DNA from: Pantoea ananatis LMG 2665
GTDB taxonomy: Bacteria; Pseudomonadota; Gammaproteobacteria; Enterobacterales; Enterobacteriaceae
Length of the DNA: 54,278 bases
Assembly (NCBI RefSeq): GCF_000710035.2
Contig: NZ_JMJJ01000016.1
Coordinates: 1 to 54,278, forward strand
Direction: 5' to 3'
The notes under the pieces are model-generated. The model was given only the letters and a program-made list of their open reading frames with translations, was not told the origin of the DNA and did not search any database. Shown in pieces: positions 45,481 through 54,223 of the stretch. The translations under genes and the position numbers were made by a program. Within the stretch, counting starts at the first letter, position 1. Each line of letters opens with the position of its first letter.

Positions 45481-46491
45481 TTACCCGTCTGCAAGTTGCA
45501 ATTGACGGCCTGCCCATACACACCACCGGTCTTCATAGGCACGCACCAACGCCTCGGTTTCTGTCTTCGACAGTCTCCGATACCTGGCTTGCTCATAAAG
45601 CCGCGCGCAACGTTCCCGATGGTTCTCTAATGCTCTCGGCGCTATCTGGGGCCCCAGCGGGGAGTACCATATGCCCAGCCAGTCATAGCCTCTTCCAATA
45701 TTGCCCAGTTGCGTTTTATCTGGATGAACGTCAAATCCACCCAAATCAAAAAATTCATGCAGCGATTTAACTGCCTTGCGTAAATGCCAACGCGTTTTGG
45801 TGAATAAAATAAAGTCATCCATATACCTGGCATAAAATAATTCCTCTCGCGATGCAAAATAACTGTCTATATGCCGCAACAGACTGCCACCAATTAACGG
45901 ACTAAGCGCACTACCACGGCATATTCCTTTTTCCGGCGTGTAAATATCACCACCATCGTCGACGCTATAATTGAGCCATTGCAGACATAACCCCCTGAAG
46001 ACGTCATCATCTATATATCTGCGCAGTTGTCCTTCAACCTGATGCTTCAATATATGGCGGTAATAGCCGCGAATGTCTGTCCGGTAGACATAACGCCTGG
46101 CTCCGCTGTGCCACGCGGCACTGACCGCTTTTACCGACCCACTAACACCACCGTGCCCTTTCAGGTGATGGCAACGTGTATGACGGGGCAGTGGAGATTC
46201 AACCTGCAGTGCGACCCATTTGAGTACTAAGGCATCCCTTGCCGACCATTGCACCCAGCTTCTGCCGTGCCGGTGATACACCTGCATAGGCAACAGCCGA
46301 TAGTCGCCAGACAATACTCGATTCAGCAACGCCCGCTTTTCACTGAACCACCAGAACCTCAGGTCCCATATATCCGCGTTTGCCGGTGCATGCTGGCGCC
46401 GCTGACATAACCAATGGTATGCCCGCTCCCAGCTCTCAAGAATTTGCGTGTTTTGCTGCATGTTTAGTATCTGGCAAGAGCGCTTACTCAT
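45481..46491 (-). CDS. Reverse transcriptase embedded in a fimbrial operon
   Basis: The 336-aa product holds RT motifs in order: SARDALVLKWVALQVE (motif 1 area), HHLKGHGGVSGSVKAV (motif 2), YVYRTDIRGYYRHI (motif 3, D139), GICRGSALSPLIGGSLLRHI (motif 4), FYARYMDDFILFTKTRW (YMDD, D225/D226), DVHPDKTQLGNIGRGYDWLG (motifs 6-7). All catalytic Asp are present. Motif 4 is RGSALSP, so unlike the SQ of diversity-generating retroelements. There is no maturase (X) or HNH domain, so it is not an intact group II intron protein. The ATG at 46491 overlaps the upstream pilin stop (ATGAGTAA), implying coupling; 46461 is an alternative start. Confidence 0.9.
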   Translation of the reverse strand: MSKRSCQILNMQQNTQILESWERAYHWLCQRRQHAPANADIWDLRFWWFSEKRALLNRVLSGDYRLLPMQVYHRHGRSWVQWSARDALVLKWVALQVESPLPRHTRCHHLKGHGGVSGSVKAVSAAWHSGARRYVYRTDIRGYYRHILKHQVEGQLRRYIDDDVFRGLCLQWLNYSVDDGGDIYTPEKGICRGSALSPLIGGSLLRHIDSYFASREELFYARYMDDFILFTKTRWHLRKAVKSLHEFFDLGGFDVHPDKTQLGNIGRGYDWLGIWYSPLGPQIAPRALENHRERCARLYEQARYRRLSKTETEALVRAYEDRWCVWAGRQLQLADG

Positions 46492-47029
46492 ACTCCAGGG
46501 CGAACGTCGCCACCGCGCCGAACGGGCCGTAACCGATGGTTCGATTGGCAATCGCCTGCGGCTCCCCCTTCACATAGGCCTTCAGCGCAATGCGGTTGTC
46601 CCCGGCCTGCAGCAAGTACGTGTCGCTCTCCGTATTTATCGGCACCGGTTTGGCTTTCTCTGTCTCCAGACCTATCGCAATGCCCGTAGCCTGACTGCCG
46701 CCGTCAAGCGCCAGTAACCCTGGCAGAGCCGCATTTTCGGTGCCCAGGAAAGTCACTTTCACCGTCTTACCCAGGCTCACGTCACACTCGGTCAAATGAA
46801 TGCTGAATGACTGCCCCTGTGTGCGGGTATTCAAGTACAGGTACTTGTCAATAACCGAACCAAAATCCAGCGCGATGACCTCCTCACCCGGCGGTATCAC
46901 GCAGGGCTCTGCCACCAGGGCACCATACAGATGAATATTCTCCCCTGCCGCCAGCACGGGCCCCGCAATCAGCACTGCCAGCAGGAGCATCACCGCCCGG
47001 GCGTCATTACGGCCTGACTTATGTTTCAT
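46484..47029 (-). CDS. Minor fimbrial subunit (MrpG-like position)
   Basis: The 181-aa product has a signal peptide (VMLLLAVLIAGPVLA) and pilin features: NIHLYGALVAEPCVIPPG (first Cys), LTECDVSLGKTVKVTF (second Cys), and a C-terminal ATFALEYE with the penultimate Tyr. It is a tip or adaptor subunit. Its stop overlaps the RT start. Confidence 0.85.
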   Translation of the reverse strand: MKHKSGRNDARAVMLLLAVLIAGPVLAAGENIHLYGALVAEPCVIPPGEEVIALDFGSVIDKYLYLNTRTQGQSFSIHLTECDVSLGKTVKVTFLGTENAALPGLLALDGGSQATGIAIGLETEKAKPVPINTESDTYLLQAGDNRIALKAYVKGEPQAIANRTIGYGPFGAVATFALEYE

Positions 47030-47039
47030 CTTGGTTCCC

Positions 47040-47540
47040 TTATTGGTAGTCGGCCCGCAGCGTAGCCCAGGCCTCGAAGGCCCCTTCAGTCAAGGTTGCC
47101 CCGGCCTGCTTCACCGGCACAGCAGCCAGACGCGGCGGGTTGCCCGAGTCTATCGTCAGCGTACTGTTCGGCGTAAAGGGCGTGTCGTTCTGGTATACCC
47201 GGATGCCCAGGTTCTCCTTGTTGGTCAGCAGAGCCTCCTTGTCAAAGTCGGCAACACCGCCACTCAGGCTCAACTTCAGTACCCAGTTGCCACTGCCGGG
47301 TCTATCGCAGGTGATTTGATAACTCAACCCCTGTCGGTAATTCTCGCCGTCCACCTTGTTGATACCGACTCGCTCACCGAAATCGACCTCCACCTGATTA
47401 CCTCCGTTGAGGGTACAGGGCGGCGGCTCTATCAGGGTGCCGTGAAACGTCATGCCCGCCTCACCGTCCTTGGCCTGTGCCGAAGTCATGCTCCCCGTCA
47501 AACCACCTGCCAGCAACAGGACTTTTAGTGTTTTACTCAT
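47040..47540 (-). CDS. Minor fimbrial subunit (paralogue of the next upstream)
   Basis: The 166-aa pilin has a signal peptide (LKVLLLAGGLTGSMTSAQA), MTFHGTLIEPPPCTLNGG, YQITCDRPGSGNW, and the C-terminus AVPVKQAGATLTEGAFEAWA ... LRADYQ. It is clearly paralogous to the gene at 47553 (shared AVPVKQAGATLT and ADYQ/VDYQ). Genes are 10-12 bp apart, one transcription unit. Confidence 0.87.
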   Translation of the reverse strand: MSKTLKVLLLAGGLTGSMTSAQAKDGEAGMTFHGTLIEPPPCTLNGGNQVEVDFGERVGINKVDGENYRQGLSYQITCDRPGSGNWVLKLSLSGGVADFDKEALLTNKENLGIRVYQNDTPFTPNSTLTIDSGNPPRLAAVPVKQAGATLTEGAFEAWATLRADYQ

Positions 47541-47552
47541 GCTTCGCTCCCG

Positions 47553-48053
47553 TTACTGATAATCCACGGCCATTGTGGCCCCTGCGCTGAACTCGCCTCC
47601 CGTCAGCGTTGCGCCAGCCTGTTTTACCGGCACGGCCCACAGCTCTGGCTTGTTCGGATAGGTGAAATTCAGCCAGCTGTTGACGGCCAACTTGCTGTCG
47701 CCCTGGAGCAGTTTGATGCCAAGCCCCGTCTTGCTGGTCTGCAACACCGTCACGTCGAACGCGGCGCCATTGCCTTTAACCTGCAGCTTCATCGCATTCG
47801 AGGTGCCAGTGCACGACAGCGTGTAATTGACCGGCCGGCGGTAATTGCTGCCATCCACCCGGGTGGTCATCACATCACCAAACTCCACTTCAACCGGTCG
47901 GTCATCGTTTATCACGCAGGGCGGGGGCGCCACTACAGTGACCTTGACGGTGACTGTGGCCATGGCCGCCATAACCTCATCACTGAGCAGAGAACATGCC
48001 ATGAGTATACAGGCCAGACGGATAGCCTTTGGGACTTTCGTCTTATCGCACAT
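47553..48053 (-). CDS. Minor fimbrial subunit
   Basis: The 166-aa pilin has a signal peptide (IRLACILMACSLLSDEVMA), TVKVTVVAPPPCVINDDRPV, YTLSCTGTSNAMKL and AVPVKQAGATLTGGEFSAGA ending MAVDYQ. A tandem paralogue of 47040-47540; the pair probably arose by duplication and may fill MrpE/F-type adaptor roles. Confidence 0.87.
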   Translation of the reverse strand: MCDKTKVPKAIRLACILMACSLLSDEVMAAMATVTVKVTVVAPPPCVINDDRPVEVEFGDVMTTRVDGSNYRRPVNYTLSCTGTSNAMKLQVKGNGAAFDVTVLQTSKTGLGIKLLQGDSKLAVNSWLNFTYPNKPELWAVPVKQAGATLTGGEFSAGATMAVDYQ

Positions 48054-48064
48054 TACTGCCCCCC

Positions 48065-48715
48065 TCAGTCATAACTCATATGAAAACCCACCACGGCCCG
48101 GTAGGCGCCAGTAGACAGCGTCGCCGCCGTGCGCTCCGGGGTAATGATATAATCCAGCGTGTACTGCCCCGGCATCAGATGCAGGGGGCGTCCCCGGTCA
48201 CCCAGGCGCACATCCTCACCCTGACTGTCCCGCAGCCGCAGCCCCTGTGCGCCGACAGCCTGCACTAACTGCGGATTGTCCGTATCTGCCGGCGCGATAA
48301 AACTCACCGACACCGCCGGCTGGTTTGGCGCCCAACTGCGACTGCCGGTGCGCACGTCCAAATTGGCCAACGGGCTGCACAGGCAATCCGACAGGCGCAG
48401 CGCCACATGCACCGGTGTACCGGTGGCTCCGGGCCGGGTCAGGCTGCCGGCGGCGGTAGTACCCAACAACACCTCCTGCCGGGCGCTGGTTATCTCCAGC
48501 CGGCAGGCGCTCTCCGTCAGCGCACCCTGCATATAGAGAGTGCCGTTGGCACCCTCCACCTCCCCGTGGTCCACCGTCGCCTGCGCCCCCGGCAGCAGCC
48601 ACAGCATCGCACCCAGCGTCAGCGGCACCATCAGCACCAGCCCGCTCAGTATGGCGTAGTAACGCACCTCGGCCAGCCAGAGGCTGCGGGGCGTCTCCTT
48701 ATCCTTATTGCGCAT
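48065..48715 (-). CDS. Minor fimbrial subunit with long N-terminal anchor
   Basis: The 216-aa product from the ATG 7 bases after AGGAG (other in-frame starts lie upstream) has an unusually long leader with a hydrophobic segment (YYAILSGLVLMVPLTLGAML) starting around residue 20. The pilin part has TLYMQGALTESACRLEI, LSDCLCSPLANL and a C-terminal VVGFHMSYD. Signal cleavage near AQA is likely. Confidence 0.82.
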   Translation of the reverse strand: MRNKDKETPRSLWLAEVRYYAILSGLVLMVPLTLGAMLWLLPGAQATVDHGEVEGANGTLYMQGALTESACRLEITSARQEVLLGTTAAGSLTRPGATGTPVHVALRLSDCLCSPLANLDVRTGSRSWAPNQPAVSVSFIAPADTDNPQLVQAVGAQGLRLRDSQGEDVRLGDRGRPLHLMPGQYTLDYIITPERTAATLSTGAYRAVVGFHMSYD

Positions 48716-48764
48716 TGTCATGCTCCTCTTGCGTACCAGCACCCCATCTCGCACACAGGCCGCC

Positions 48765-49562
48765 TCAGCGCCCCTGCTTGTCCGGCATTACCGTACAATA
48801 CGCCCCGCTACAGCGAAAACTCAGCTGCGGCCGACCGCCATAGTCGTTGACGTAGGTCAGCACCGGGTTTGCGCCCAGGCTTGCGGCACTTACCGACAGC
48901 GGCAGGTTACCCTCTGGTGGCACCATTATCGGCTCAAAGCCTTTCACGCCCGGTGTGTCCTTCTTGCTGCCCGCATCCACAATCGTAACGTAGTACGGCG
49001 TCGGGTTGTTCACCACATACTTGTCTCCCCGCTTCGTCAGCATCAGTTGCATTTGTGGCGGCGCCCCACTGCTGTCCATCGCGATACTCGACGGGCGATA
49101 AAACAGCTTGATGCGTGTCTGCAGGGCAATCTGCAGCGTATTGGGCTTGGTGCTGCGCGGCGGGATTTCACGCAGGTTGAAGTAGTAAAGCGTCTCCCGG
49201 TCCTGCGCCAGCAGCCTGGCCGCCGGCAACGCCTGGATTTTAACCTGACTCCCCTTGCCGGGTTCGATGCGTTGCACCGGCGGCAGCACTATGAGCGGGC
49301 TCTGAATTTTGGTGCCCTGCGCATCCTCAATCCAGCCCTGAGCCAGATAAGGCAGCTGCTTGTTCTGATTGGTGACGCTCAGGCTCACCGATTTCTGATT
49401 GCCGTCAAAAATGACCCGGGTGCGGTCCAGTGCGATGGCTGCCTGAGCCTGCTGGGCTCCCAGCGCCACCAGCAGCAGCGCGGCCAGCAGCGCCGGGCGC
49501 CCGGCACCGCGCAGGGCGCTTTGTGAGGAGGGGGGCGTATTCTTCACCGTCTCGTTGTGCAT
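48765..49562 (-). CDS. Periplasmic fimbrial chaperone (MrpD/PapD family)
   Basis: The 265-aa product has a signal peptide (ALLLVALGAQQAQA), IALDRTRVIFDGNQKSVSL, RETLYYFNLREIPPRS, KLFYRP and NPTPYYVTIVDAGSKK, typical of PapD-like chaperones with two Ig domains. It sits after the usher, the MR/P order (usher then chaperone). Intact. Confidence 0.93.
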   Translation of the reverse strand: MHNETVKNTPPSSQSALRGAGRPALLAALLLVALGAQQAQAAIALDRTRVIFDGNQKSVSLSVTNQNKQLPYLAQGWIEDAQGTKIQSPLIVLPPVQRIEPGKGSQVKIQALPAARLLAQDRETLYYFNLREIPPRSTKPNTLQIALQTRIKLFYRPSSIAMDSSGAPPQMQLMLTKRGDKYVVNNPTPYYVTIVDAGSKKDTPGVKGFEPIMVPPEGNLPLSVSAASLGANPVLTYVNDYGGRPQLSFRCSGAYCTVMPDKQGR

Positions 49563-49604
49563 GATATTGTCTCGTGTTCGGCCCAGGGCCGCTTAAGGTT
49601 GTCG

Positions 49605-52253
49605 TTAAAACCGCAGGCCGTTTTCATCGGACAACGGTGTGGGCGCGGCGTCCGCCGCCGGTGCCGGTTTGGCGCCCGGGACCGACACGGACGTTGCCGG
49701 TATCGCGTCTGTGTTGTGGTCCGACGGGGTGCCCACACTCAGCGGGTGGCACGGCAGCAGCAGCGTATTCATTAACATGTCCGCCGGCAACGGCGTCGGC
49801 ATGCGCACCTCGCACTGCGACGCCCCGTTCCAGTGCACCGTCATCACGTCGCCCGGATTGATGCCGCTCAGGTAGACACTGCCGCCGTCGTTGACAATAC
49901 CCGTCTCCTGTTTGCGGGCATTCAGCACCGTGGCACCGAACGGCGGCTCACTGCCGTCCGCCAGTTTGATGACTGCCATCGCCTTTTCCCCGGCAATCAC
50001 GCCGAACTTACGGTAACCGATGGCCCCTTCGGTCAGCGTCGCCTGCACCACCGACTGCGTAGCTTCGGCATTATCGCCCAACTGGTTGAGGTCGATGCTG
50101 GCGCGGTTGCGGTAATAGCTGTTGACGTCACCGATAACCGCCTTACCCCAGGCATTGGTGCGGCTGGCGCGGCCGTAACCGCGCACCGGTACGTCTGCCA
50201 CACCGTCGGTGTCAATCAGCATGCGGGTTCCGCCGGTCACACCGACCCGGTGCAGGGCGCCGCCCTCCGCTGTCAGCGTCATGCCACCCTGCGCGCTCAG
50301 CCCCACCGCGCTGTAGCTGCCCGCCTGGTAACTGGCGTTGGCGCTCAGGCGCGCTAGATCGCCCTCGCGATTGACGTAGGCGCTGGCATTGGCGTCGCTG
50401 CGTGACATCCCGCTGCTCAGCTGATAGGTGCTGCGGTCGTCGATGCGGTCGTAATAACTCACCCGGTGCGACGTATCGTCACGGTTTACCGTAGCGTTGT
50501 AGCTTACCGAGCCGTTGTCACTCCACGGCATCGACAGCGACAGGTAACCGCCGTCATCCTTCACGCCGTTGTAATGGTTGCGGTAAGCCGACAGGGACAG
50601 ACTTAGGTTGCGGAACTGGCCGACATCGAAGTAGCGCGACAACGTCAGGTTGTAACGGTCATTGGCCGGCCGGTCCCAGTAGGTCTCATGGCCGTAATTG
50701 AGGTAGGTACTCAGACCAAAGTCCCGGAAATTCTTGTTGAAGGTGACGGTGTACATCTCCTTACCGCCGCCGTTATGCAGACCGGTCTCGCGGGCGTCCA
50801 GGTAGTTGCTCATGCTCATGAAGTCACGCTGCGAGAAGCGGTAGCCAGCGAAGGTGATTTGGCTGTCGTACTCATCGAAGCTCTTTGAATAGTTCAGCCG
50901 GTACGAGCCACCACTGAGGGTCTCGCCGGTCTGCGGCAAACGGGTTCGCGACTGGGTGGCATCAAACGACAGGGCACCCAGCACCATCAGGTCCCGACCG
51001 ATACCCACCGACAACGCATTGTATTCACTGCCGGCCAGCGCGCCGCCGTACAGTGACCAGCAGTTGTTGACACCCCAGGAGAACTGCCCGGTGCCAAACA
51101 GCGGTCCCTTGCTGTGATGCTGCAAGGTCGACGGCCGGCCGGCGGCCAGTTTGAAACGCACGGCTCCCGGCCGGGTCAGGTACGGAATGCTGGCGGTGTT
51201 GACGGTAAAGGCCTGCACGCTGCCGTCCTGTTCTTCCACATGTACATCCAGCGATCCGCTAACCACGTCGCTGAGGTCCTGAATGCGGAACGGCCCCGAG
51301 GCCACCGTCGTCTGGTAGACCACCCGTCCCTGCTGGCTGATGACGACCTTGGCATTGGTGCGCGCCACGCCTACCACTTCCGGCGCATAGCCGCGCAGGT
51401 TCGGTGGCAGCATGTTGTCATCGGAGACCAGACTCACTCCGGCGAAGCGAAAGCTGTCGAACATGCCCGAGTCCAACGAGTGCTCCCCCAGAGTCAGTCT
51501 GGTGCGCAACGCCGGCAAGGCCCGGTAGGCGTAGTAACGGCTCCACTCCAGCCGCTGCCCGGTCGGCTGTTCCGGGCCGGTTCTGTGCTCAATATTGCCC
51601 TGCCAGTCGGCGCGCAAGCGCCAGGCGCCCAGGTTGGCCCCCGCCGTGCCGTTGCCGCTCAGGCTCATGGTGTTATTGCCGTTGCGCTGCTGGCGCTGAC
51701 TGCGGGCGTTAAGGTTGTAATCCAATAGCAAGCCAGGGATGCCCTCATCCCAGCGCGACGGCGGATCCCAGTTCTCGTCGCTATACGCCACATAGGCCTG
51801 GGGAATGCTCAGATAAAGTGACGAAGTCGACAGGTCGCCGCGCGCCTCCATGCCCGGCACGCTGCGCACGTCTAGGCACTGCCCGTCATGCCACCAGGTG
51901 AGCTTTTTCACCACCGCATCCTTGAATCCAAGTTTGTCGGCCAGTGCCTTGCCGATGCAGGCGTCGCTGCCCTTCGGGTCATCATCCGGCGCGTAGAAAG
52001 ATACGGGTTGCTCCTGCAATTCATTGCGGTTGACGCGCACCGTCATGGTGTACGAGCCTGGCATGATGTAACCAATGCGCGCGAACTGGCCCAGGTCGAT
52101 ATTCGCCCTATCCTTGACGTCGAGCACGTCGGTGTTGAACTGCACATCCTCCGCCGCGCGCACCACCGCGACTGACGAACCCAGCGCCAGCGAGATGCAC
52201 AGCCCCAACGTCTGCCGTCGTGCCGCGTTTCCTGTCGGTGAAAAATCCATCAT
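49605..52253 (-). CDS. Outer-membrane fimbrial usher (MrpC/PapC family)
   Basis: The 882-aa product has a signal peptide (LGLCISLALGSSVAVVRA), N-terminal chaperone-binding domain (DVQFNTDVLDVKDRANIDLG, GSYTMTVRVN), barrel (FDSFRFAGVSLVSDDNMLPP, LRGYAPEVVGVA) and C-terminal domains (INPGDVMTVHWNG, CEVRMP, LLPCHPL). The final 30 residues form an unusual Pro/Ala-rich tail. GGGGCGGGG precedes an ATGATG start. It exports and assembles the subunits of this operon. Intact. Confidence 0.93.
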   Translation of the reverse strand: MMDFSPTGNAARRQTLGLCISLALGSSVAVVRAAEDVQFNTDVLDVKDRANIDLGQFARIGYIMPGSYTMTVRVNRNELQEQPVSFYAPDDDPKGSDACIGKALADKLGFKDAVVKKLTWWHDGQCLDVRSVPGMEARGDLSTSSLYLSIPQAYVAYSDENWDPPSRWDEGIPGLLLDYNLNARSQRQQRNGNNTMSLSGNGTAGANLGAWRLRADWQGNIEHRTGPEQPTGQRLEWSRYYAYRALPALRTRLTLGEHSLDSGMFDSFRFAGVSLVSDDNMLPPNLRGYAPEVVGVARTNAKVVISQQGRVVYQTTVASGPFRIQDLSDVVSGSLDVHVEEQDGSVQAFTVNTASIPYLTRPGAVRFKLAAGRPSTLQHHSKGPLFGTGQFSWGVNNCWSLYGGALAGSEYNALSVGIGRDLMVLGALSFDATQSRTRLPQTGETLSGGSYRLNYSKSFDEYDSQITFAGYRFSQRDFMSMSNYLDARETGLHNGGGKEMYTVTFNKNFRDFGLSTYLNYGHETYWDRPANDRYNLTLSRYFDVGQFRNLSLSLSAYRNHYNGVKDDGGYLSLSMPWSDNGSVSYNATVNRDDTSHRVSYYDRIDDRSTYQLSSGMSRSDANASAYVNREGDLARLSANASYQAGSYSAVGLSAQGGMTLTAEGGALHRVGVTGGTRMLIDTDGVADVPVRGYGRASRTNAWGKAVIGDVNSYYRNRASIDLNQLGDNAEATQSVVQATLTEGAIGYRKFGVIAGEKAMAVIKLADGSEPPFGATVLNARKQETGIVNDGGSVYLSGINPGDVMTVHWNGASQCEVRMPTPLPADMLMNTLLLPCHPLSVGTPSDHNTDAIPATSVSVPGAKPAPAADAAPTPLSDENGLRF

Positions 52254-52269
52254 CCCCGCCCCAAAACCA

Positions 52270-52787
52270 TCAGAAGTAATCCTGCCTGAACCGTATCGCC
52301 GAGGTGTAAGACTCCGACTTCAGTGCACGGCTGTTGGCCACCAGGGTGAGGATATAATCCAGATGCCCTTCACCCGGCACCAGGCTCATCGGTGTCACCG
52401 GCCGCCACGGCAGCGCCTGGCGTCTCGCCCGGTCGCAAATGGCCAGCGCCACCCGGACGCCTCACCCTGCACACCAAACAGGTCGCTCTCAGCGTTGCAG
52501 TCAAAGATCACCTGAAACTGCGTCCATGCATATAGGCCGGGTCGATGCAACAAACAGTTGATCAGCTCAATAGCGAAGGGATACACACCCCTCTCGCCAT
52601 CGCGCATGATATCTGCCAGCGGCAGGATGCCCATGTCCATGGCCTGCTCCCGACTGACCACAGCGAAGCCGCACGAGGTGTCGATAATGGCGTCTTGCCT
52701 GTTGTCCCCTCCCCCTCCCCCGGCTGGGTGAGGGGGAGGGGACAACAGGCAAGGAAACACGACAAACACAGCCCGCATATCTTTCAT
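52270..52787 (-). pseudogene. MrpB-like minor pilin, frameshifted and carrying a hairpin insertion
   Basis: The first frame gives the start MKDMRAVFVVFPCLL, then IIDTSCGFAVVSREQAMDMG and VIFDCNAESDLFGVQGEASG; the second, from about 52455, gives LAICDRARRQALPWRPV, SLVPGEGHLDYILTLVANS and SESYTSAIRFRQDYF, a pilin end. One base appears lost near 52455. A 60-bp palindromic insertion (52694-52753) replaces the signal-peptide cleavage region. It lies between the major pilin and the usher, the mrpB position. Confidence 0.75.
52694..52753. repeat. Palindromic element: 24-bp perfect arms, 12-nt loop
   Basis: Arms 52694-52717 and 52730-52753 are exact complements around a 12-nt loop (CCCCGGCTGGGT). 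The GC-rich perfect hairpin with CCCTCCCCCTC core looks like a REP-type intergenic palindrome, but it sits inside the coding sequence of the MrpB-like gene. Confidence 0.85.
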
Positions 52788-52818
52788 CGGCTTGCTCCTT
52801 TACGCGTAAAGGAGTCGG

Positions 52819-52850
52819 AAAAAACGTGCATGCGAGACCTCGCATGCACG
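52819..52850 (-). terminator. Rho-independent terminator/attenuator after the major pilin
   Basis: On the minus strand an 11-bp perfect stem (CGTGCATGCGA, loop GGTC, complement) is followed by TTTTTT, 37 bp after the major pilin stop. It would end most transcripts there, giving more major pilin than downstream usher and tip proteins. Confidence 0.85.
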
Positions 52851-52886
52851 TGCACCAACATTCATGAGGTAAAAATCGTGACCGGC

Positions 52887-53417
52887 TTAGTTGTAAGCCA
52901 GGGTGAAGTTAGCCACCGACGTGAAATCGCCCGGCACTATGGCATTGGACGCGGTGGCACCCTGCAGGTAGGCTGCAAAGTCAAGGGTGTTGTTGCCATT
53001 CTGCATGGTCTGTGCCGTGGTCGGCTCACCCAGCTTGACCATCTGACCGTCTCCTTTGGTCAGCGCCACACCCGCGCCTTGCGCAGAGCCAGTGATACCC
53101 AACAGACCTTTTACCGCCGACGACTCTGCACCGGTAAAGGTCACTGCCACCTTGTTTTTTGCAGCCGGCGTACCAAAGGAGCAACCTTTCAGATCGATGC
53201 TAAAGTGTTTTGGTGTAGACTTGCCGCCGCCAGACAGCGCCACGTTGGAAACCTGCCCAAGGTTAACAGTCTGGTCAATGGAGTCCTGACTGATGGTGCA
53301 CGGAGCATCAATAATGGAGCCGGTGAAGGTGATCTTGCCTTCGCCTTGCTTAGCTGCGTAAGCTGTGCTGGCTACCAGAGAGGCGCCAATGATTATTGCA
53401 GTTGCTTTAACTTTCAT
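52887..53417 (-). CDS. Major fimbrial subunit (MrpA-like)
   Basis: The 176-aa product from the ATG at 53417 (AGGAGT upstream; a GTG 9 bases earlier is too close) has a signal peptide (AIIIGASLVASTAYA), ITFTGSIIDAPCTISQDS, HFSIDLKGCSFGTPAAK, and the C-terminus DFTSVANFTLAYN. It is the shaft pilin, first gene of the MR/P-like operon, followed by the attenuator. Intact. Confidence 0.93.
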   Translation of the reverse strand: MKVKATAIIIGASLVASTAYAAKQGEGKITFTGSIIDAPCTISQDSIDQTVNLGQVSNVALSGGGKSTPKHFSIDLKGCSFGTPAAKNKVAVTFTGAESSAVKGLLGITGSAQGAGVALTKGDGQMVKLGEPTTAQTMQNGNNTLDFAAYLQGATASNAIVPGDFTSVANFTLAYN

Positions 53418-53519
53418 AAAATTCACTCCTAAGATTTATATATAAACTGAAATATTAAGCGGGCAGTAAAATACACTTTAACGAATTTTTTACCATCCAA
53501 CTTAATCCTGTCGATATTA

Positions 53520-53700
53520 GGCTCTGTCGCGTTAGTGACATGATGTTGGCAAAAGTTGTGTCGTAGGTTGTTTAGGTAGCCAGCAAATAGAATTGTTCCA
53601 CGGGTAATAACCCACCACCTTGCGTATTTTATATTGTCCCTTTCGTATCATGTAGAGCAGTTCGATACCCTTCAAGATAGTCTGCGCTCGTCGAAGCAAT
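53520..53700 (-). mobile_element. IS6-family end remnant upstream of the MR/P-like operon
   Basis: GGCTCTGTCGCGTTAG at 53520 is an IS6-type end. The minus strand then encodes the transposase C-terminus (RRAQTILKGIELLYMIRKGQ). It breaks off near 53700. Only about 100 bp of native sequence separates it from the major pilin start. Confidence 0.75.
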
Positions 53701-54223
53701 ATAAATTTGAAATCTACAATTTATGTAAAAAACCATCGTATATTCAGCATATATGATGATGATAACGCAAGCTAAGTAAAGATATAGTTTCACTTAAGTT
53801 AAATATAGTTTTTTATGCCATTGGAAATTGAAATGTGCATTTATATTTCACTTCAAACTAATAGGTTGTCCCCCAAATCTTAAAAACCATAACTAGTGTA
53901 TCGATGTCCCGCAAAATCATTTTGTTTACTTTATATGGATTTAGAAAATGTGCGTGTTGATACGAAGGTAGGCGGCTTTTGTGATGGATGGACGTGATAA
54001 ACAGCTTATTTTATAGTTTATATTTTAAATGTTCTGAGTAAAGCTTCCTGATCTTTATAAATTTACATCTAAAATATTTGAAGGCCACTTCCGGGATAAA
54101 GCAAAGAATAAACATATCAATAAAAATCTCTATCCAGCCTTTAGGAACTTAATAAAATAAATGATTTACCAATCAGATCTGAATTTTAATCAAGTTTATT
54201 TAACATTTTAGCAAAACTTGAAG
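53701..54223. other. AT-rich spacer with a conserved 28-bp block
   Basis: No gene is supported. At 53788-53815 lies a block matching 26 of 28 bases of 10757-10784, upstream of a surface-adhesin locus in both cases. Confidence 0.5.

Noticed and set aside
45481..46491. Classical diversity-generating retroelement
   Set aside because: Motif 4 is RGSALSP rather than the SQ form, no accessory Avd gene is seen, and no template/variable repeat pair was found by eye. It is kept only as a hypothesis in the RT finding.
45481..46491. Group II intron with its encoded maturase
   Set aside because: No maturase or endonuclease domain and no intron domain V/VI-like flanks were recognised; the gene overlaps the upstream pilin stop as an ordinary cistron.
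48708..49526. Long plus-strand ORFs across the MR/P-like operon (also 47031-47528, 51114-51728, 52545-53432)
   Set aside because: They are antisense shadows of GC-rich pilin, chaperone and usher genes with no recognisable protein features.
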